Virus record (IMG/VR): IMGVR_UViG_3300032293_000766
Span: 1 to 64,000 of that record
Source: a virus
Direction: 5' to 3' (one strand)
DNA length: 64,000 bases
In this document: positions 42,901 to 50,946 of the stretch, one piece after another
Numbering within the stretch: the first letter of the stretch is position 1
Layout: every line of letters starts with the position of its first letter
Program-made: the position numbers and the translations under genes
The notes under the pieces: generated by a model
Told to the model about the DNA's origin: nothing
Seen by the model: only the letters and a program-made list of their open reading frames with translations
The model's database searches: none

Positions 42901-45900
42901 TTTACCACCCAAAGCATACCATTTACGCTTGGTGTAAAAAATGATATAGCATCTCTTACAACAAAATCAGACTCTATTGGACCAAATAATTATTTTACTA
43001 TTGGATCATTAGACGCAAATCAAGAATATCTATTTAAGTTAGCCCCAGAAAGCGTAGCTGGCGTTGGGGAATATTCTGACTTGATTAAAGTTAAAACTAG
43101 CCCCGCTTTTATATCAGTATGGAATACATCTAATGTGACTCTAGACACTTCACTTAACGACGAGGTAAGACTACCTCTAGTTGCTAATGGTAATTATAAC
43201 TTCTACGTTTCTTGGGGCGATGGTAAATTCGATCTCATTACTAACGCTAATTATCTTACTAAGTCTCTTCATGAATATTCTACTCCCGGTCAGTATACTA
43301 TTACAATGCAGGGCGTAATAGATGGTTGGCAATTCAAGGAAGATGGAGATTCTATAAAGATACAAGAAGTTAAATCTTGGGGTCCACTTAACTTTATAGA
43401 TAATGTAGATCGTCAATTCCAAGGTTGCAGCAATCTAGTTATAACAGCTAAAGATTATCCAAAGATTGGCAATACTCTTAGTGCATGTTTCTCAGATTGC
43501 ATTAGCCTAAATGACTCTCTAGAAAATTGGGATGTCTCAAGATGTTTGGATATGAACTTCATGTTTTTAAATTGCGTTGCTTACAATGGAGATATTTCTA
43601 AGTGGGATGTTTCTAATGTTAAGAGCATGAGAGCTATGTTCTTAAATGCCGTGTCTTTCAATAGAGACATTGGAAGATGGAATACTGGTAAAGTGTTTAA
43701 CATGAATTCTATGCTTACAAATGCTTCTAGCTTTAATCAAGATATTAGTCTAATGAGAATTGATAGCTTAGTTGATGCAAACAGAATGTTAATAGGCACT
43801 GATATGAGTAAGCAAAACTATGATAACCTTTTAGAATTTTGGGGTGATATAGATACTCCAAAGCGTTCAGACGTAGCTTTTGGAATTAGCCAAGAATATT
43901 CAAAAAATAGTATATCTGATGCAGCTAGACAAACATTGCGTCAACAATATAATTGGATTATTAATGATTATGGTAGCGACAACTCTTTTGTGTTTAAGAT
44001 TAAGAGTGCTACCGATGATTTTACTTTTGATCTTGGCAATTTCTTTAAGACTAACACTAATGATAGTAGTAGATCTTATGGAGCCATGTATGTCAACTTT
44101 GGTGATGACTCATTCTTAGATATTCCTACCGGTTCTAACTCAATAATAAAAAATTATTACGACAAACTATCACAAGAGCTAACAGTGCGCATCGATGGTA
44201 GTATGAGTAATTTTAACACTAAGTATAATGATTCGCGCATATACATAACAGATATAGCTAGGTGGGGTGGTGTTTCTACATTTATCAATAATATACCAGA
44301 TAGATTTTCTGGATGCACAAATCTATTAAGTGTAACCGCTGAAGATTCTCCACAATTAGCTAATTCCATCATGGGATTCTTTAGTGACTGTGAATCGCTT
44401 GGATCAATTGATGATACTGAAAGTACTAGTAATTTTATACTATCTTTTGGTCTGAATATAAATGGTCAATTAGGATATGATACTTCTACTGCATCTAACC
44501 CATTTCCTAGAAAATCAACTAATAAGAGATGGAGAAAAGTTGCTAATGGTAAGAATCATACTCTTGCTATTGACAATCAAGGATACCTATGGTCTTGGGG
44601 AAATAATAGCTCTGGCCAATTAGGACATGGAGATAGAACTTCGCGCATTACACCAGCTAGAATCAGTAATAAAACTTGGAATCATATAGCTGCTGGGCGT
44701 GATCACAGTTTGGCTATAGATAATAATGGTAGGCTTTATGCTTTTGGCAGTAATGCTTATGGACAAATTGGAGATGGCACTAATAATAATAGATTGTCTC
44801 CCGTACTAATAGATCAAATAGATACACAATGGATTTATGTATCTGCCGGTCATGATTTTAGCATGGCTATCTCTGACGATGGAGAATTATATTGCTGGGG
44901 TAATAATGAATACTCACAACTTGGTACTGGTGATATCGTATTAAGAAATGTACCAACTAAGATCGGTATTAAGACTTGGAAGATGATAGACGCTGGCAGA
45001 GATCATGCTTTAGCTATAGATACATCTGACAACTTATACGCTTGGGGAAATAATGCCTACGGTCAATTGGGCCTAGGTAACAATAATACTGCTAATGTTC
45101 CAACATTATTAAGCGGTTCTACTTGGAAGAAGATTAGTGCTGGTGAATTCTACTCTCTAGCAATTAACTCTTTAGACAAGGCGTATGGATGGGGTAATAA
45201 TGCCTATGGTCAACTAGGCAATCAGCAAGGTAAAAACAGCGGCAATAAGATAAACGCCCCAAGTGTCATTAGAAATGATCTTACATTTACAAATATATAT
45301 GCTGGGTATAGACATAGCGCAGCAATTCAAAGTAATAAAGATATGTGGCTATGGGGTGATAATACATACGGTCAGCTAGGATATCAAACATCTCAACTAT
45401 CAAATAGTGAACTACCAGTTAAACTAAATAGTACAAATAATTTTGGTAATATAGCTTTAGGTGAATATCATACATCATCAATTTTAGATGAACCACCCGT
45501 TTCTTCTACTAGTCTAGAAGATTGGAATTTGGTAAATGTTACTGATATCAGCAATATGTTCAGAAATTGCTCATCATTTAATGTAGATATTGATAGCTGG
45601 AATACTTCTAGCGTAGTAAGCATGAGCTACTGTTTCGCTGGAGCCACAGCTTTCAATAGAAGTCTAAATAGCTGGAATACCAGTAGCGTTATAGATATGA
45701 GTAGTATGTTTGCTGGCGCTATATCTTTTGATGAAGATATTGCAGGCTGGGATACTTATAACGTAAGAAATATGAGTAATATGTTTAACGGTGCTTCTAG
45801 TTTTGATAAGAATGTTGGGTTCTGGGACATAAGTAAAGTTAAAGATATGAGCTTTATGTTTACAAATGCAGTTTCACTAAGCACAAGAACATATAGCAAT

Positions 45901-46056
45901 ATTCTAGTTAGATGGTCTACAGCGCAAGTTCAGCGCGGAGTAGTTCTTCACGCTTCGTCTTATTATGATGGGTCTTCTGTATCAGTCATGTCTGCTCGTA
46001 ACTATCTACTATCTAACGATTGGACAATAAATGATCTGGGGGCCATTAATGTATAA
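36967..46056 (+). CDS. Giant nested-domain fibre/adhesin, 3029 residues
   Basis: Order: fibre-like N-terminal region (1-460); fibronectin III domains 1 and 2 (462-658); a third (661-835) carrying an FYP-type module (714-785); a fourth whose first half (836-875, ILSWTNPTQPLPVIDHSIKI) is separated from its second half (1992-2048, FTIGSLDANQEYLFKLAPES) by five LamG-like domains (876-1112, 1139-1340, 1349-1545, 1555-1768, 1775-1988); a PKD-like segment (VSWGDGKFD) with BspA-type leucine-rich repeats (2049-2340); a second PKD-like/BspA start (2340-2490); RCC1 repeats (2491-2839, WGNNxxGQLG units); and BspA repeats to the end (2842-3029). It is probably the main host-binding structure. The end overlaps the next gene. 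Confidence 0.85.
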   Translation: MSDKIVLYDRIKELSYTTGSGNIILEGSPAGFSSFASVYPHSGVLFYAITDGNNYEIGSGIFLRSDFSASDNILSNQIQRFPIRTSTNSIINWSTGLKEVYVTYPASHSVYTGSGIGSYNNPQVSGLAIWGGSHTLDYDPNLVWNSTLNRLGINKSNPSFAIDIGGQSYESIINASGYIVGNSGIKFASGTQSEHFLKNKLDIDAYNESLLSQTTGLSDVVQLSGAVNQYLLLKKQNAGLFFAGPPSGCGAPPCNPNYPSFRTITMSDLPPLSNTYASYSSGVNHAGRITFWVNNNTIGSDQYFQWDSINHKLSIGKPGIAPVADVEISGVVDILGRLNISSGIRLIPSNNIGSGNSILYQNANNQLVFNNEPYVSSGKVELMVSNAVSSFLLNDLNLNIALSGKSFIPTGTIQYSEVSGVNGQLLLDNQYLYAYTPSGQWRRIYLGNAFDIRSFGDNSFVPPDAPINLSGVPKNQSVHLIWTAPNSSLGIIDYIVQYSGVANSGWLTYGGENSEPRQNVNGLVNGQTYSFRVAAVSAVGSGAYSNTFQSVPNPTVPFAPLITSIANNNIDSITVNWTTPDNGGANISSYELEYTPLSGLAQYLNVGSVNTYTLNSTNGIQGEVAESPNGGAFYTVRVRATNSVGSSNYSTPASLLVRSIGPPSPPRSVQLESVTFDSATLSFILPEFAGHPGEPVSSLDYRALVRFDNFDNTAFAVSGSFSANNGYFYPVYLNSGIAALSGVPMAITMQTFKNITFYGVSSITQSGVASYPTNQYDLYNRYDQVVPDSPSADLRRSVTISNLNRDKLYNITLQSFNNNYNSASSNIVNANTTNPPLKPTNFIGFAESNSGIILSWTNPTQPLPVIDHSIKIGTPSVYCLDFENLRDFDRGTTEDLRVYNSANLGSLTVNKLGSVNYSSDSAVGTKSILLQGLSSARGLYAESSKDLEFGLNDFTVECFVKLDDVNKESILFDFRKNGLNPDAEDLEGEYFLLRVKPNGRLEYRDSEAQRSGFVTNTVLTSGTWHHVAFSRFNNISKIFVDNIAVSSGYVDNLKYLSSPFAFGYDTSLSNPSKNFIGKVDGIRVTNGVGLYVGNFTKPNYNFVDTQFKLNLTNYQAINLNFEQSSGNNNSIVQIPNVRNRLILQMDGDNNTFIDNSTNPNSIISVGNVTQSTNQISPVGGKSAYFDGNSYLDCNSSIGTLVGSENFTIEAWFYLTSPASGIQAIVGSKSSFPFLGELSHIVGIYNNKPYAFVSVGLGTFPVFNPNVQDISLNQWHRINFNRSGNTYYLNFDNVVIAEQTIGGLNTTGSGSLHIGAYDGLNKFSGYIDGVRILADDAYINIPQDNSTPTSQIAIPLVGNAQLVPFPKNGNNSLFIPGNGNNGFLQQFSNNELAFGVKDFTIESWVYPLALDNEYFLFDFRPTNKNSDPGGTYFLLTLNQNRGLNYYTDGKARISTSGNLSLGNWNKVEVSRNQGVTRVFVNGTIAGSLENDRFNFLNQNCRIGYTSWNNRPDYVNQNFIGYIDDFRVLKGVGLYTTNHSVSQSYKNILYAPSDYSSVILNFEEVTDDSLSIENSGNLVSQSTAVKKFGNHSLFFPSSGNNVVSSDISSNLHFGKKDFTIESWIYPTAISGTTPLFDFRPSNVNSLSINDAGVVDGTYLYLTLNSDRSISYITDGSTRIQSSGSAIPSGSWSHVALSRKNGISRLFINGVQHSGVYVDDNNFQPQSFRFGNTAWTSGSFNTYKGYADLINVSKVGQYTQNFTPPNNTFVEITNNNSYPAILLDYNSLIVDKTKQSPITVRAGTSTGNIIKFGSSSLYMGVSPSSPLGIETDESYLFAFSKNDFTVETWIYPTDLSNDQSIFDFRPSVGGGEINSTDNGTYFHLDISSNRSLRYKAGDSTLSNVPTGVISENTWQHIAVSRSNNITRLFVNGTQVGSDIVDNNNFLFSRFRIGPSVNASKNFKGYLDETRVLNGTGAYVNTFTTQSIPFTLGVKNDIASLTTKSDSIGPNNYFTIGSLDANQEYLFKLAPESVAGVGEYSDLIKVKTSPAFISVWNTSNVTLDTSLNDEVRLPLVANGNYNFYVSWGDGKFDLITNANYLTKSLHEYSTPGQYTITMQGVIDGWQFKEDGDSIKIQEVKSWGPLNFIDNVDRQFQGCSNLVITAKDYPKIGNTLSACFSDCISLNDSLENWDVSRCLDMNFMFLNCVAYNGDISKWDVSNVKSMRAMFLNAVSFNRDIGRWNTGKVFNMNSMLTNASSFNQDISLMRIDSLVDANRMLIGTDMSKQNYDNLLEFWGDIDTPKRSDVAFGISQEYSKNSISDAARQTLRQQYNWIINDYGSDNSFVFKIKSATDDFTFDLGNFFKTNTNDSSRSYGAMYVNFGDDSFLDIPTGSNSIIKNYYDKLSQELTVRIDGSMSNFNTKYNDSRIYITDIARWGGVSTFINNIPDRFSGCTNLLSVTAEDSPQLANSIMGFFSDCESLGSIDDTESTSNFILSFGLNINGQLGYDTSTASNPFPRKSTNKRWRKVANGKNHTLAIDNQGYLWSWGNNSSGQLGHGDRTSRITPARISNKTWNHIAAGRDHSLAIDNNGRLYAFGSNAYGQIGDGTNNNRLSPVLIDQIDTQWIYVSAGHDFSMAISDDGELYCWGNNEYSQLGTGDIVLRNVPTKIGIKTWKMIDAGRDHALAIDTSDNLYAWGNNAYGQLGLGNNNTANVPTLLSGSTWKKISAGEFYSLAINSLDKAYGWGNNAYGQLGNQQGKNSGNKINAPSVIRNDLTFTNIYAGYRHSAAIQSNKDMWLWGDNTYGQLGYQTSQLSNSELPVKLNSTNNFGNIALGEYHTSSILDEPPVSSTSLEDWNLVNVTDISNMFRNCSSFNVDIDSWNTSSVVSMSYCFAGATAFNRSLNSWNTSSVIDMSSMFAGAISFDEDIAGWDTYNVRNMSNMFNGASSFDKNVGFWDISKVKDMSFMFTNAVSLSTRTYSNILVRWSTAQVQRGVVLHASSYYDGSSVSVMSARNYLLSNDWTINDLGAINV

Positions 46057-46585
46057 CTATATCGCTGAAAATATATGGTACGCAGTCATACACAACGTAT
46101 CATTAGACATATTATCTTTTGGTAGCTTATATTTTGGCAGAGAGATATCTACTAATCATACTATAAAAATTTTTGATACAGAAAAAAATCTAGAAGAGTA
46201 TGTAGATAGTCGCAAGGGCGACTCTTGGTATAAATCACATAAAAACAACGTAGATACTAATACCCCCATAACCAAACAAATAAAAGAAATAATGATAGAG
46301 CGCGAAAAAGAAATCCTAAATAGTGGATGGCAAACAAGCTTCAACTATAGATTATCTATGAATGATAGCACTTATAATACTCTTATGAATACATTAATAT
46401 CTAGCAAAGACGCATCACTAGAAGATACCGCAAAGATAATGATATTAGACAGTGAAAACATACCAAGACAAATTAAATTCGAAGATTTCAAAAAACTCAT
46501 GTTTGAATATAACCAAGCGCGTATTTTATTTCAAATGTGTTATAACAAGCGTATTAAAGAGATAGAATCTAGGAAAGTACTATAA
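46049..46585 (+). CDS. Hypothetical neck or tail-completion protein, 178 residues
   Basis: The start at 46049 (MYNYIAENIWYAVIHNVSLD) follows GGGGG and overlaps the end of the giant fibre; an ATG at 46031 has no ribosome site. The protein is helical and charged, with QIKEIMIEREKEILNSGW in the middle. It is the first of four tightly overlapping genes leading to the tail tube, where stopper and tail-terminator genes are usually found. No motif is recognised. Confidence 0.65.
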   Translation: MYNYIAENIWYAVIHNVSLDILSFGSLYFGREISTNHTIKIFDTEKNLEEYVDSRKGDSWYKSHKNNVDTNTPITKQIKEIMIEREKEILNSGWQTSFNYRLSMNDSTYNTLMNTLISSKDASLEDTAKIMILDSENIPRQIKFEDFKKLMFEYNQARILFQMCYNKRIKEIESRKVL

Positions 46586-47067
46586 TGCCCGTCAATATAC
46601 CACAAAGCGTATTTGATAAATATTTTGACGTTATAGATTCCACCTTTGATATATTCGGAGTGACATGTCAATTAGTATCAATAGACAAAAAAGAAATTAT
46701 TAATAAAGATCCAAATAATAACTACCCAAATCGTGATACTGTAAATCCACACAGAAGGGGTAATGGTATAGTGAATACTGGGAATACTACTATTATAGAA
46801 ACAGAAATATTAACAGATATCAAACTCAAAGTATATTGGGATAGTAAGCAGTGGGTTAAAGTAACAGACAGTATAGTAGCCCCTAACACTTCTATCCAAA
46901 CTATCTGCTTTATGTCTGATTTACAAAAAATACTTAACGCAAAAGCTTTAATAGTACACAAAGATATCAAAGATAAAAAAGAGATGAGATTTGAAAGAAT
47001 CGGTGAACATATACCTCTAGGTTTAAAACAAAATAGATATTTTGCCTGTTTTTGGAAAAGAGTATGA
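46585..47067 (+). CDS. Hypothetical neck protein, 160 residues (head-closure candidate)
   Basis: Starts MPVNIPQSVFDKYFDVIDST. It is beta-rich with IETEILTDIKLKVYWDSKQW and a C-terminal MRFERIGEHIPLGLKQNRYF. Size and position fit a head-closure (stopper) protein, but no diagnostic motif is visible. It overlaps both neighbours by one to four bases. Confidence 0.6.
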   Translation: MPVNIPQSVFDKYFDVIDSTFDIFGVTCQLVSIDKKEIINKDPNNNYPNRDTVNPHRRGNGIVNTGNTTIIETEILTDIKLKVYWDSKQWVKVTDSIVAPNTSIQTICFMSDLQKILNAKALIVHKDIKDKKEMRFERIGEHIPLGLKQNRYFACFWKRV

Positions 47068-47699
47068 TAACCATAAAGCTGATAGATCCAGTTTCAAAAA
47101 TAACTACCGATATTAATCTCTCTATCGCCCAATATCTGAATGACAGAATAATAAAAAATAGACTTTCCACTATCAATAAAATTAAGAGTTATATACCAGC
47201 TTGGATTAATTCTCAGCCAGAAATAATATCTTTACAGTCTCAAACTACAAATACTCTATTTGCTCTATTTGGATTAAGATCTGGATCTACAAATAGTATC
47301 GTAGACGATATCATAAACAGTGTTGTTAATTCTCTTTCTTTTAGTTTTAATCCTATAGATAATCAATTAAATGGTGGCATAACAATAGAGTTACAGCCAT
47401 CAGATTTTCAAAACTTATTATCTTTACAAAGTGGACACGTAGTATATAGTCAAGGAGATTTACACTGGCTTAACTGGCTATTAACTATGGGAAATTCAGT
47501 TATAATAGCTAATTACAATTACTCGCCACAATCTGGAGCGGGTAGATCTAGACAGGGCATAATGAAATTTGGAGGTTCTTTCAGAATACCCCCACAATAT
47601 TCTGGTACAGATACAGACAATTTTATAACAAGAGCATTAACCGGTTCTGCGCAAGAAGATCAAATAACTCAAATCATAAATACAGAATTATTCAAATGA
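47064..47699 (+). CDS. Hypothetical tail-completion protein, 211 residues
   Basis: The start at 47064 (MITIKLIDPVSKITTDINLS) overlaps the previous stop (ATGA) and is preferred to an in-frame ATG twelve bases upstream. A helical first half is followed by a conserved-looking part: GDLHWLNWLLTMGNSVIIAN, QSGAGRSRQGIMKFGG and the Asp/Ala-rich end. Related segments occur in neck or tail-completion proteins of large aquatic phages. The exact role is not determined. Confidence 0.65.
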   Translation: MITIKLIDPVSKITTDINLSIAQYLNDRIIKNRLSTINKIKSYIPAWINSQPEIISLQSQTTNTLFALFGLRSGSTNSIVDDIINSVVNSLSFSFNPIDNQLNGGITIELQPSDFQNLLSLQSGHVVYSQGDLHWLNWLLTMGNSVIIANYNYSPQSGAGRSRQGIMKFGGSFRIPPQYSGTDTDNFITRALTGSAQEDQITQIINTELFK

Positions 47700-48646
47700 G
47701 CGACTATACATCCTTAAAAGGATTTAACAGTGTTTTTGAAACAACTCTTGGTAATGAGTTGCAAGATAATATTGTTGAATTTTTTGATTGGGGCTTATTA
47801 CAAAAGGGCAACTATTTTAATGTAACCCTTGGTGAACGCAACGAGAGTAACGAAGATTATAGTAAATTATCTTATGTAGATTTACAAAATGTTAACGGCA
47901 CCGTTTTTCAGGCATTTAGAGGTAATTGGGTTTGGCAAAGTGGAATTAGCTATCCAAACCCACCTGTTTATCCATCGTCTATATACGTAGATGGTCGCCT
48001 CAATGTACAGCCAAGCGGTAGAGATTATAAAATAGACTATTACAATGGTAGAATAATTTTTACTCAGCCAAGTGGATCAAGTAATCCTAATGGTATAAAT
48101 AAAAATAGCATAATACAAGTTCCATACTCATACAAATATATTAATGTTATTTACGCAAACACTTTACCTTGGCTGAAAGAAATTGAGTATAAGTCACTTT
48201 ACAATGTAGATCAAGACCCGAATAAAACTACACCAAGTGAAATGAAAATTCAATTACCGGCCATAGCGGTTGAAATAGTCCCAAACAGAAGAATGTCTGG
48301 ATATCAACTTGGTGGCGGGCAATATATAACTAATCAGATTTTGTTCCATTGTATAGCTGAAAATGACTTTGATCTAAATAGGTTAGTTGATATTGTTTCT
48401 ATGCAAAATGATAAAACGATATATACCTTTAATTCTAATACTATAGCTTCTAGTGGCGCTTTTCCAATTAAGTATGACGGCACCCTATCCTCTAATCCAC
48501 TAAGATATCCAGAACTTATTAAAAATTTCCCAGGATATAGTGTTCGACTAAACAAATGCACGGCTAATGAATCTAAAACCATTAATAGTAACTTATTTTT
48601 GTGTATAGTAAGTATAATGGCAGAAATCATCGATGAAAATATTTAA
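47696..48646 (+). CDS. Neck/tail-completion protein, 316 residues
   Basis: Starts MSDYTSLKGFNSVFETTLGN, overlapping the preceding gene by ATGA. It shows YKIDYYNGRIIFTQPSGSSN, then PYSYKYINVIY, and PNRRMSGYQLGGGQYITNQI followed by FHCIAENDFDLNRLVDIV. The PNRR...QLGGG segment and the following alpha/beta part resemble tail terminator or completion proteins placed just before the tube gene in large phages. A sheath protein is excluded by size and lack of sheath motifs. Confidence 0.65.
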   Translation: MSDYTSLKGFNSVFETTLGNELQDNIVEFFDWGLLQKGNYFNVTLGERNESNEDYSKLSYVDLQNVNGTVFQAFRGNWVWQSGISYPNPPVYPSSIYVDGRLNVQPSGRDYKIDYYNGRIIFTQPSGSSNPNGINKNSIIQVPYSYKYINVIYANTLPWLKEIEYKSLYNVDQDPNKTTPSEMKIQLPAIAVEIVPNRRMSGYQLGGGQYITNQILFHCIAENDFDLNRLVDIVSMQNDKTIYTFNSNTIASSGAFPIKYDGTLSSNPLRYPELIKNFPGYSVRLNKCTANESKTINSNLFLCIVSIMAEIIDENI

Positions 48647-48677
48647 ACTAACAACATATTCTATAGGAGAGTAACTC

Positions 48678-49844
48678 ATGCCTAATAATAAGAGAATTTT
48701 TTATGCCTGCCAAGCTGTTGGCATTTCGGAAATGAATAAAGCTACGCCAGCTATGCACATTTTGCACGGCGTTCAGAGCGTTGGCATTAACACTGCTTTT
48801 AATCTTGAGCAAGTCTTTGAACTTGGTCAATTACAAATTTATGAAAACATTGAAGGTATTCCAGAAGTTGAAGTTACTTTAGAAAAAGTACTAGACGGGT
48901 TTCCCCTTATTTATACAGCCGCCACTTCCTCAAGAGACGCTTTGGGGTTTAATAGTGCTGTTGGTAATGGTTTAGCACAGCGCGCTAATAATCAGTGCTG
49001 TTTGCATTTAGGTATTTTTGATGAGACTAATAATACAGTATCATCTTTTGCGCCCACTACTCAGGTTTATATGTCTGGGATGTATGTCAGTAATGTTAGT
49101 TACACTATGCCAACTGATGGAAACATGACAGAATCTATTACATTAGCTGGAAATCATAAAACATGGGCGCCAGCAACTGCTAATCAGATGACTTCTGCAC
49201 TTACTGTTAAATTGAGCGGTGTCGGTACTACTGGTTCAGCAGCTGATAGAGTTGGTGCCGATCAACCGCGCGATGGCGTAGGCGCAGTTGGTGTTGCAAG
49301 AAGAGAAAATTTCGTAATGGCTTCATCAATTATGCCAAAAAGTATTATTAAGGCTACATCACCAAGTAGGTCCAGTGCTGATATTACAGCAACTAGCGGA
49401 AATGGCTATGACTCTACTACTAATTCTCCCACTGTTCATATCCAATCAGTAACTGTTAGTACAGACTTTGGTCGTGAAGATATTTTCGAACTAGGTCGTA
49501 AGTTTGCTTACTATCGCCCTGCTACATTCCCAGTAGAGGTTACTTGTGAAATGGAAGTTATTTCTAATTCTGGAGACTATGTAAGTGCTTTAGAAGAAGG
49601 CGATCCCGACTTCCATTCAGTCGCAAGAACTAGTGGTAATAACACTAGTGATGAAACTATTAAATTAATCATTAACAATGGTTATACTTTTGATCTTGGT
49701 ACTAAAAATAGATTATCATCAGTTAACTTTGCTGGTGGCGATGCCGGTGGCGGTAATGCTACTATGACATTTAGCTATACTAACTTCAATGATTTAACAA
49801 TAATAGACCAAAACAGTGGCGTACTTACTAGTAATGTACAATAA
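48678..49844 (+). CDS. Tail tube (major tail) protein, probable
   Basis: 388 residues, with GGAG before the ATG. The start (MPNNKRIFYACQAVGISEMN) and beta-rich body with GMYVSNVSYTMPTDGNMTES, VSTDFGREDIFELGRKFAYY and a late IKLIINNGYTFDLGTKNRL are consistent with the tail-tube fold, with an extra internal domain (about residues 175-245). It is the last gene before the assembly and tape-measure genes. A terminator-like hairpin 33 bases after it would reduce downstream expression, as expected for the most abundant tail protein. Confidence 0.75.
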   Translation: MPNNKRIFYACQAVGISEMNKATPAMHILHGVQSVGINTAFNLEQVFELGQLQIYENIEGIPEVEVTLEKVLDGFPLIYTAATSSRDALGFNSAVGNGLAQRANNQCCLHLGIFDETNNTVSSFAPTTQVYMSGMYVSNVSYTMPTDGNMTESITLAGNHKTWAPATANQMTSALTVKLSGVGTTGSAADRVGADQPRDGVGAVGVARRENFVMASSIMPKSIIKATSPSRSSADITATSGNGYDSTTNSPTVHIQSVTVSTDFGREDIFELGRKFAYYRPATFPVEVTCEMEVISNSGDYVSALEEGDPDFHSVARTSGNNTSDETIKLIINNGYTFDLGTKNRLSSVNFAGGDAGGGNATMTFSYTNFNDLTIIDQNSGVLTSNVQ

Positions 49845-49876
49845 AGAATAGCGATTTAGGAAAATAAAGGAAACAT

Positions 49877-49906
49877 ATGAAAGCTCTCGCTGGTGAGGTT
49901 CTATAA
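49877..49906 (+). CDS. Predicted 9-residue leader peptide MKALAGEVL
   Basis: An ATG with a strong AAAGGAAACAT context opens a nine-codon frame whose TAA overlaps the ATG of the next gene (TAATG). The peptide is encoded in the left arm and loop of the hairpin at 49880-49930. Its translation would hold that hairpin open and couple translation to 49906-50946. Predicted from sequence alone. Confidence 0.4.
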   Translation: MKALAGEVL

Positions 49907-49932
49907 TGGACTTTCAAAAGCGAGAGCTTTTT
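49880..49932 (+). terminator. Terminator-like hairpin enclosing a gene start
   Basis: AAAGCTCTCGC and GCGAGAGCTTT form a perfect 11-bp stem that runs into TTTTT. The 29-base loop contains the GGTGAGG ribosome site and the ATG (49906) of the next gene. It may act as an attenuator between the tail tube and the assembly/tape-measure genes, or as a structure presenting the start codon. Confidence 0.65.
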
Positions 49933-50946
49933 GTATTAAAAATTAGATTAGGTAAAATTAAAATACCAAAATTAAAATGTGAATTATATCCACCCACCAT
50001 TGAGGATAGGTTAGAGTCATGCGAAGTATATGATCAAGCGTACTTCAATGCTCTCAATGAAGAGATGATGACTGAACATCAAATGGCCGAGTGGATGATA
50101 GAACATAACTTATGGAGTCATCACGAAGAAAAAGACTTAGAAGGTATAAGAAAAAACATAGAAGATATTAAAGTAGAAGTATACAAGCTCAATAAAGAAA
50201 AAAATAAAGCCAATCAACTAAAGAGATATCTTAGGTCTATTGAAAAAAAGCTTAATGACCAAATAAACAAAAAAAACTTGTATTACTATAATACATGTGA
50301 AAGTATAGCCAATCTAGAGAAACTAAGATATTTAATTAAGCGTAATTGCTTACAAAATAATAGGATATGTGACTTAGAAGATGACGAATTAGACTATGTT
50401 CTAGATTGTTTCCGTGAGAGTATTTTATCGGAAGAAATAATAAGAGAAGTTTCGCGCAACGAGCCGTGGCGTTCTTTGTGGTTCATTAAAAATCACAATA
50501 AACAAGACGTATTTTTGAATCTAGATAGAGATATTACTATAAATCAACAAAATTTATTATTGTGGTCACAAACATATGATAATATCCATGAATCAATGGA
50601 CTGCCCAAGCGACGATGTTATAGATGATGATGATATGTTGGATGGATGGTTAATATTTCAGTCACGTAAAAGAAAACAGGAAAAGGTAGAGCAGGATATG
50701 GACAAAAAGATGAGTAGTAAAGTTAAAAATTCTTCTGAAGTATATTTAATGGCATCTAATATTGATGAAGCTAAAGATATAGAAAATATTAATTCATATC
50801 ACTCTAAGATGATTAAGAAGCAAAGGCAAGCAGTCATAAAGCACAGCGGTGACGCTGGCGTTACTCAGGATAAATTTCAAGACGAAATATTAGACCAGCA
50901 AGCTAAACAAAATCAACAATTTTTACAGAACGCTAGGAGGAAATAA
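49906..50946 (+). CDS. Probable tail assembly protein, 346 residues
   Basis: Starts MDFQKRELFVLKIRLGKIKI inside the hairpin loop. A short N-terminal globular part (YPPTIEDRLESCEVYDQAYF) is followed by a long charged coiled coil (about residues 75-120), then a helical region with DDELDYVLDCFRESIL and MLDGWLIFQSRKRKQ. Lysine/glutamine-rich ends are disordered. Position between tube and tape measure fits a tail assembly chaperone, but no programmed frameshift is seen and no motif proves it. Confidence 0.7.
   Translation: MDFQKRELFVLKIRLGKIKIPKLKCELYPPTIEDRLESCEVYDQAYFNALNEEMMTEHQMAEWMIEHNLWSHHEEKDLEGIRKNIEDIKVEVYKLNKEKNKANQLKRYLRSIEKKLNDQINKKNLYYYNTCESIANLEKLRYLIKRNCLQNNRICDLEDDELDYVLDCFRESILSEEIIREVSRNEPWRSLWFIKNHNKQDVFLNLDRDITINQQNLLLWSQTYDNIHESMDCPSDDVIDDDDMLDGWLIFQSRKRKQEKVEQDMDKKMSSKVKNSSEVYLMASNIDEAKDIENINSYHSKMIKKQRQAVIKHSGDAGVTQDKFQDEILDQQAKQNQQFLQNARRK

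Noticed and set aside
46049-49844. Possible tail sheath gene
   Set aside because: No protein here has the size or motifs of a contractile sheath. A sheath gene elsewhere in the genome cannot be excluded.
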